Source of the DNA: Actinomycetes bacterium
GTDB lineage: Bacteria > Actinomycetota > Acidimicrobiia > Acidimicrobiales > Acidimicrobiaceae
Direction: 5' to 3'
DNA length: 9,920 nt
Assembly (NCBI GenBank): GCA_021823385.1
Contig: JAKAOC010000047.1
Coordinates: forward strand, 1-9,920
Shown: piece after piece, positions 5,191-9,920 of the stretch
How the letters are laid out: each line of letters begins with the position of its first letter
Numbering within the stretch: position 1 is the first letter of the stretch
Notes under the pieces: model-generated
Database searches by the model: none
The model's input: the letters and a program-made list of their open reading frames with translations, nothing else
Told to the model about the DNA's origin: nothing
Made by a program: the position numbers and the translations under genes

Positions 5191-7185
5191 ATGGTGACGA
5201 CCGGGCCACACTCGGCTCTGCTCCGGGCAGATCTGGTCCTGCATGGCCGGGGCCTGAAGAGCCGTGCGTACTTCGGCCCGCATCCCAGCAACCTCAACCG
5301 GCGTGAACGGTTCCGTCCCGCCTACGGGGACTACCTCGCCGCGCGGGCGGCGGGAGGAGCGGCGCTGTTGGTGAGCGAAGCCGCCTCCGTGAGCCCCGAC
5401 GACTGGCCCTACGAATACGCTCCGCTTCTGCCTGCAGCCGCCGGCTCGCTCGGAGCGGTGGCATCCCTGGTCCACCGAGAAGGTTCGCTGCTGTTGGCCG
5501 GCCTCGGCCATGCCGGGGGGCAGGGCTCGTCGGCCTACTCGCGCCAGGCGCTCTCGGCCCCGTCCCCCTTCGCCGAGACCACCGCCAACGAGATCTCCAG
5601 CCGGCTTGAGGAGGAGCGGATCGAGGAGATCGTGGCCGACTTCGCCTCCGCGGCGGAGGCGGCCCTTTCGGTGGGCTGCGACGGCGTGGAGGTCAACGCC
5701 GGTCAATACTCCCTGATACGCCAGTTCCTCTCGCCTTTGACCAACCAGAGGCAGGATCGCTGGGGCGAGGACCGCGCCCTCTTCGCGGCCAGGGTTCTGG
5801 GGGCCGTTCGTGAGCAGGTGCCCGAGGCGATAGTGGGGCTCAGACTCTGTGTGGACGAGCTCGCGCCCTGGGCGGGAATCCTGCCCACACACGCCGCCCG
5901 GATATTTGCCGGCCTGGAGGGATACGTCGACTACCTGGTGCTCGAGCGCGGATCAATCTACACCCAGCACTCGACCTGCCCTGATTTTCACGACGGAACC
6001 GGGTTCCTGGACGAGGCCGTGGAGGAGTTCAAGGGCGCGCGCGCCATTGCCGTCCCGCTCGCGGTGCTTGACGGCCGCGTCGGACTGGGAGAGGCCGAGG
6101 CCAGGCTGGAGCGGGGCGCCGTCCAGCTGGCCGAGCTCACCCGCCCTCTAATCGCCGACCCCGAAGCGCTGAACCGGCTCGCCGAGGGCAGCCCAGCCAG
6201 GCCGTGCGTCGCCTGCAACCAGGGATGTCAAGTGCGTGACCCTCGCAACCCGGTGGTGAGCTGCGCCTTCAACCCGGACGCAGGGCATGAGGCCGAAGCC
6301 GCGCGCCGCGTCGGCCGAGCGGTGCACGTCTCCGGGGCCCGTAGGCCGCCGTTGCTGATCGCAGGAGCCGGGATAGCAGGGATGGAGGCGGCCCTGGAAG
6401 CCTCCCGCCTCGGCATGAACGTTCAGCTATGGGACGCCTCGGATCATCCCGGCGGAGAGCTGCGGTTGCTCGCCGAGCGCGGGCTCAATCCCAATCTGGC
6501 CCGCATGCTCGACTACTACCTGACAGCCCTCGCCGACGCAAAGGTGGAGATATCCACCTCCTGCAGCCTGGATGCGGACGCCGCCCTCGCCGCCGCGCAA
6601 GGCGGTGGGCCCGTCCTGGTGGCCACGGGCGCCACTTATGCGCCCCGCCCGTGGAACCTGGGGCGGCTGGCCGCGGCGGGCATCGAAGGCGCGCCACTGC
6701 CGACCACGCCGGCGCAGGCTCTCCTGTCGCCGCCCGAATCCGGAGCCAAGGTGGCCGTTTTCGACCCCACCGGCGGGGCGTGGGCGATGACGGTCATCGA
6801 CGCGCTGCTCGCCTCGGGGGCCGAATTGACCTTGATCACCCCCGACCGGCTGGCCGGCTCGCAGCTCGCTCCGACCGGTGACCTGGTTCCCGCCGCCCAA
6901 CGCCTGGCAAGAGCGGGGGTGCGAGTCCTCACCGACTCCAACGTAACGGGGCTGGTCAAAGGCGGCGTTCGCGTCGAGCACCGCTTCGGCGGCGGTGGGC
7001 GGATGGTGGAGGCCGAGGTCCTGCTGGACTGCTCCCTTCCGGCGGCGCCGGGCGGCTGGCCCGAGCACCCGCTCCTGCGCCTGGCCGGAGACGCACTCGC
7101 CCCCAGGGGGTGGCAGGCGGCAATTCTCGATGCGCGCCGGGCGGTGGCCGAACTGGCGGCGGAGGTGGCCGGTGGCCGGCTTTAG
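5191..7185 (+). CDS. Mycofactocin-linked FadH/OYE-family flavoprotein, first copy
   Basis: This 664-residue protein has the length of E. coli 2,4-dienoyl-CoA reductase FadH (about 670) and of trimethylamine dehydrogenase. An N-terminal flavin TIM barrel (about 10-335) is followed by the [4Fe-4S] motif Cx2Cx3Cx11C at C339, C342, C346 and C358. A dinucleotide-binding GAGIAG (392-397) and a second Rossmann-like subdomain (about 515-600) follow. It resembles the family I know as 'mycofactocin system FadH/OYE family oxidoreductase 1'. The barrel is divergent: the usual LFSPLxIG entry motif is not recognisable, and in the active-site strand the normal H..N/H.Y positions read N169, Q172 and S174. 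The second Rossmann loop reads DPTGGAW (525-531) instead of a GxGxxG. It shares VSPDDWPYE with the copy downstream. The start is ATG 5191, 6 bases after mftC; no good ribosome site is seen, so translational coupling is likely. Substrate unknown. Confidence 0.88.
   Translation: MVTTGPHSALLRADLVLHGRGLKSRAYFGPHPSNLNRRERFRPAYGDYLAARAAGGAALLVSEAASVSPDDWPYEYAPLLPAAAGSLGAVASLVHREGSLLLAGLGHAGGQGSSAYSRQALSAPSPFAETTANEISSRLEEERIEEIVADFASAAEAALSVGCDGVEVNAGQYSLIRQFLSPLTNQRQDRWGEDRALFAARVLGAVREQVPEAIVGLRLCVDELAPWAGILPTHAARIFAGLEGYVDYLVLERGSIYTQHSTCPDFHDGTGFLDEAVEEFKGARAIAVPLAVLDGRVGLGEAEARLERGAVQLAELTRPLIADPEALNRLAEGSPARPCVACNQGCQVRDPRNPVVSCAFNPDAGHEAEAARRVGRAVHVSGARRPPLLIAGAGIAGMEAALEASRLGMNVQLWDASDHPGGELRLLAERGLNPNLARMLDYYLTALADAKVEISTSCSLDADAALAAAQGGGPVLVATGATYAPRPWNLGRLAAAGIEGAPLPTTPAQALLSPPESGAKVAVFDPTGGAWAMTVIDALLASGAELTLITPDRLAGSQLAPTGDLVPAAQRLARAGVRVLTDSNVTGLVKGGVRVEHRFGGGGRMVEAEVLLDCSLPAAPGGWPEHPLLRLAGDALAPRGWQAAILDARRAVAELAAEVAGGRL
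7161..7165 (+). promoter_or_regulatory. Shine-Dalgarno site that sets the start of the second flavoprotein
   Basis: GGAGG lies inside the end of the preceding gene, 6 bases before GTG 7172. It supports this GTG as the start, and the protein then begins just before the family's LFSPITIG motif. Confidence 0.75.
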
Positions 7186-9163
7186 ACACCTCTTCTCCCC
7201 CATCACCATCGGACGCATGCGCCTGGAGAACCGGATCGTCTTCTCCGCCCACCTGACCAACTACGCCGCCGACGGCCTTCCGGGGCCGGCGCACGCCGCG
7301 TACTACGAAGCCCGGGCCAAGGGCGGCGCCGGCCTCATAATCACCGAGGAGCACTCGGTGCATCCCAGCGATTGGCCCTACGAGAAGATGATCCACGGCT
7401 TCAAGCCGGAGGCGCTCCAGGGCTACCGCACCATCACCTCGGCCGTCCACCGTCATCCGGCGAAAATCATCGCCCAAATCAACCACAACGGTCCGCAAGG
7501 CTCTTCGATGTACTCGCGCCTTCCGCTACTCGGGCCGAGCCAGGTACCGGACCCTCTGTTCAGGGAGGTGCCCAAGGAGGCCACCGCCTCCGACCTGGCC
7601 CAGGTCGTGAACGGCTACCAGCTGGTTGCCGCGCGCGCCATGGAGGGCGGTTTCGACGGCGTGGAGCTGCAGTGCTCCCACTCCTCGATCGTCCGGGCCT
7701 TCCTCTCTCCGGCCAGCAACCACCGCGACGACGCCTACGGAGGCGACCTCAGGGGGCGAAGCAGGCTCATGCTGGAGATCGTCGCGGCGGTTCGCGATGC
7801 CATCGGCCCAGATCCGGCGCTAGGCGTGCGCCTCTCGGGCGACGAGATGATAGAGGACGGGACCACCCTCGAAGACGCGGTGGAGCTGGCCCGGATGCTC
7901 GAGGCCATTGGCGGCGTCGACTACATAAACACCTCCATAGGAGTGGCCACCGCCTCCCTCTACTCCATCGAGGCCTCCATGGCGATATCGCCCGGCTACG
8001 CCCTCTTCATTCCATCCGCGATACGCAAGGCGGTCAACCTCCCGGTGGTGGGTGTGGGGCGCATCAAGGACCCCCTGCAGGCCGAGAAAGCGCTTGCCGC
8101 CGGCCACTGCGACCTTGTGGGCATGGTGCGCGCGCAGATCGCCGACCCCGAGCTGGCCTCCAAGTCCCGCCTGGGACGGACGCGCGACATCCGCCTATGC
8201 CTCTCCTGCAACCAGGAGTGCGTGGGCAGGGTGGGAATGAACCGCTGGCTGGGTTGCATCGAGAACCCCAATGCGGGCAGGGAGTATCTCCCGCCGCCGT
8301 CCCGGTTCACCCGCCCGTCCTCTCCGCGGGTGGCGGTGATCGGCGCCGGGCCCGCCGGCTGCCAGGCGGCGATCTCGCTCGCCCGCGCGGGGGCGATGGT
8401 GGCGCTCGTCGAAGCCGGGGATCAGCTCGGTGGCCAGCTGGCCTGGGCGGGCCGTGTCGCCTCCCGTGCCGAGCTGACCGACCTGGTGCGCAACCAGCGC
8501 AACGAGCTCGCCTCGCTCGGCATCGAGCCCGAGTTCGGCCGGCTGATCCGGCCCGAGGACATCCCGCTCCTCGGCGCAGACGCCGTTGTGGTGGCGACCG
8601 GATCCCGCGACGTCGCCCCCGACTGGGCCACCGATGGTGGCGAGCGCGCGATGCGGGTCATCTCGGCGCGCCGACTCATGGCAGAAGGTCCGCGCGTGCC
8701 TCCCGGAGCCACCGCGGTCGTCTACGACGAGGTCGGCTTTCACCAGGCGACCTCGGCCGCCGAACTCCTTTGGGAGATGGGCGTAAAGGTTCACTTTGCC
8801 ACCCCGTTACTGGTGGCGGGCCAGGACTTGGGGATCACCCTCGACTACGAATCCTTCCGGATGCGCGCCGCCTCCCACGACGTGAAGTTCCACACGGCGG
8901 TGATAGCCACCGCAGCCGGGACACGAGGGGTCTCGCTGTTCAACCATCTCGACGGTGGCTTGCTCGAGCTGGAGGCGGACCTTCTCGTTCTCTCCCTACA
9001 TGCCGCGGCGGAGGACTCGCTCTATCGGGCTGCGCGCGCCGGCGGAGTGCCAGCACTGCGCATCGGCGACGCCCTCAGCCCGCGCCGGGCGCACTCGGCG
9101 GTCATCGAAGGCGACAGTGCTCCCGGTCTGATTGCCGGCCTTCTCAAGGGGGGCTCGGCATGA
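7172..9163 (+). CDS. Mycofactocin-linked FadH/OYE-family flavoprotein, second copy
   Basis: This 663-residue protein is a paralogue of the gene before it, with the same domain order: FMN barrel starting at LFSPITIGRMRLENRIV, [4Fe-4S] motif Cx2Cx3Cx11C (C343, C346, C350, C362), GAGPAG (391-396) with EAGDQLGGQL after it, and a second Rossmann-like part. It resembles the family I know as 'mycofactocin system FadH/OYE family oxidoreductase 2'. Its barrel is more canonical than that of the first copy. The active-site strand reads Q167, C168, S169, H170, S171, S172: the histidine equivalent to old yellow enzyme N194 is kept, but the tyrosine position is serine. The NADPH loop of FadH (GCGGIG) is replaced by YDEVGFH (518-524), much like trimethylamine-dehydrogenase-type proteins that pass electrons to ETF. 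The gene overlaps the preceding one by 14 bases and the ETF-like gene by 4, so these three are very probably co-translated partners. It may form a complex with the first copy; that is inference. Confidence 0.92.
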   Translation: MAGFRHLFSPITIGRMRLENRIVFSAHLTNYAADGLPGPAHAAYYEARAKGGAGLIITEEHSVHPSDWPYEKMIHGFKPEALQGYRTITSAVHRHPAKIIAQINHNGPQGSSMYSRLPLLGPSQVPDPLFREVPKEATASDLAQVVNGYQLVAARAMEGGFDGVELQCSHSSIVRAFLSPASNHRDDAYGGDLRGRSRLMLEIVAAVRDAIGPDPALGVRLSGDEMIEDGTTLEDAVELARMLEAIGGVDYINTSIGVATASLYSIEASMAISPGYALFIPSAIRKAVNLPVVGVGRIKDPLQAEKALAAGHCDLVGMVRAQIADPELASKSRLGRTRDIRLCLSCNQECVGRVGMNRWLGCIENPNAGREYLPPPSRFTRPSSPRVAVIGAGPAGCQAAISLARAGAMVALVEAGDQLGGQLAWAGRVASRAELTDLVRNQRNELASLGIEPEFGRLIRPEDIPLLGADAVVVATGSRDVAPDWATDGGERAMRVISARRLMAEGPRVPPGATAVVYDEVGFHQATSAAELLWEMGVKVHFATPLLVAGQDLGITLDYESFRMRAASHDVKFHTAVIATAAGTRGVSLFNHLDGGLLELEADLLVLSLHAAAEDSLYRAARAGGVPALRIGDALSPRRAHSAVIEGDSAPGLIAGLLKGGSA

Positions 9164-9920
9164 GCGTGAGCCGCGACATCCTGATCGTCGCAGTGGGCTG
9201 TGACGCCGGCCAAGCCGTCTCCCCGCTGACGGGAGGCGCCGGCACCTACCGCGTCCTGGCTCTTGGGACTCCAGGACGGAGCGATGAATCGCGGCCCGAA
9301 CGCCGCGGGCTCCCCGCCGGGGCCTTCCGGCTGCATGGCGCCGACCTGCTCAGCCGGCGCGAGCTCGCACTGGTCGTCGCCGAGGTGGCCAGCCGGGTGG
9401 GAGCGCACATGGTCGTCCTGGCCGGCGCCCAGGACGCGGTCGAGCTGCTCGGCCACACGGCCAAGGCATTGCAAATGCCGATTCTCGGCCAGGTCGCCGA
9501 GGTTCGGGGCGCGGTCCTGAGAAGTGTGGAGCGCGAAGGCGTCCAGCTCGGCTACCCCATCTCCTCGGGCTCGGGAGTGGCCCACTTCGCGGTGCCGGAG
9601 CACGCGGTGACCCCTTTGGCGGCCATGGAGGGCGCGGTGGGCAGGCCGCCCGCCCGGTCACTCAAGATCCGCCGAGGCCGTGGGAACGTGGCCTGGGTGA
9701 CCGATGGCGGCGCGGAGCTCGGTACCGGCCCGATCGTCCTGGGGGGAGCGCCCGGGTCGGTGACCTCGCGCAGCTGCGAGGCGGTTCCACGGGGGGCCGG
9801 CACGGCGAAACTGAGCGAGGCCGGAGTGGTGATCGCCGCCGGCGCCGGGGTGGGCGAAGCCGGTGTGTCGGCGATGCTCGCCGAGGCGTCGCAGCGGCTC
9901 GGAGTCTCCTTCGGGGCTAC
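9160..9920 (+). CDS. Electron-transfer flavoprotein alpha-subunit-like protein, 3' end cut off
   Basis: The frame is open from ATG 9160 to the window edge, 253 complete codons. ETF alpha is normally 300 residues or more, so roughly the last 60-80 are missing. The N-terminal half has an ETF-type nucleotide-binding-like fold (VVAEVASRVGAHMVVLAGAQ, then GHTAKALQMPILGQV). The C-terminal stretch 'GVVIAAGAGVG...LAEASQRLGVSFGAT' (about 222-254) corresponds to the FAD-binding 'ivvsgGRGvg...lA..LGaavGaSR' block of ETF alpha. The canonical GGRG reads AGAG here, a departure in the FAD region. The ATG overlaps the previous stop (ATGA), and AAGGGGGG at 9146-9153 is a good ribosome site 6 bases upstream. 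ETF takes electrons from flavin dehydrogenases and feeds them to ETF:quinone oxidoreductase. The beta subunit, often encoded first, is not upstream and may follow downstream. Confidence 0.82.
   Translation, partial: MSVSRDILIVAVGCDAGQAVSPLTGGAGTYRVLALGTPGRSDESRPERRGLPAGAFRLHGADLLSRRELALVVAEVASRVGAHMVVLAGAQDAVELLGHTAKALQMPILGQVAEVRGAVLRSVEREGVQLGYPISSGSGVAHFAVPEHAVTPLAAMEGAVGRPPARSLKIRRGRGNVAWVTDGGAELGTGPIVLGGAPGSVTSRSCEAVPRGAGTAKLSEAGVVIAAGAGVGEAGVSAMLAEASQRLGVSFGA

Noticed and set aside
5146..5892. Minus-strand open frame opposite the first flavoprotein
   Set aside because: The + strand frame has intact cofactor motifs across this stretch; the antisense translation has low-complexity composition and no family signature.
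1..9920. CRISPR array, tRNA or rRNA gene, insertion sequence
   Set aside because: I saw no regularly spaced repeats, no tRNA- or rRNA-like sequence and no transposase; nearly all of the window is accounted for by protein-coding genes, and no gap exceeds 100 bases.

Overview
The window is GC-rich, its codons mostly end in G or C, and every gene I can support lies on the + strand. The gene families (a PucR-type regulator, a mycofactocin cassette, tandem FadH/old-yellow-enzyme oxidoreductases) and the lack of a Shine-Dalgarno site before mftA suggest an actinobacterium. I cannot assign a genus; an uncultivated lineage is possible.

Layout. (1) 1-1284 is the 3' part of a PucR/CdaR-type transcriptional regulator. 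(2) 1383-2642 is a class III PLP-dependent aminotransferase, followed by a zinc-less quinone-oxidoreductase-type dehydrogenase (2693-3661). Each is preceded by a short gap containing a GC-rich perfect palindrome. (3) A promoter with a perfect TATAAT box at 3694-3699 precedes mftA (3706-3825), the 39-residue mycofactocin precursor ending in IDGMCGVY. mftB (precursor-binding chaperone) and mftC (radical SAM/SPASM maturase) follow. (4) Without the usual mftD, mftE or mftF, mftC runs straight into two long FadH/OYE-like iron-sulfur flavoproteins (5191-7185 and 7172-9163) and then an electron-transfer flavoprotein alpha-like gene that runs off the right edge (9160-9920).

How the parts may work together. 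MftA, MftB and MftC make the peptide core of mycofactocin, a redox cofactor used by nicotinoprotein dehydrogenases. From mftB onward the genes overlap or are separated by only 6 bases, which suggests one transcript from the mftA promoter. The two flavoproteins keep the Fe-S cluster and first dinucleotide-binding motif of the FadH/trimethylamine-dehydrogenase superfamily. They lack the tyrosine of typical ene-reductases and the glycine-rich loop of the NADPH-binding subdomain. Together with the ETF gene next door, this points to a dehydrogenase module that passes electrons to ETF, perhaps to re-oxidise reduced mycofactocin or to oxidise an amine or alcohol. This module is the most interesting part of the window; its substrate cannot be read from the sequence.
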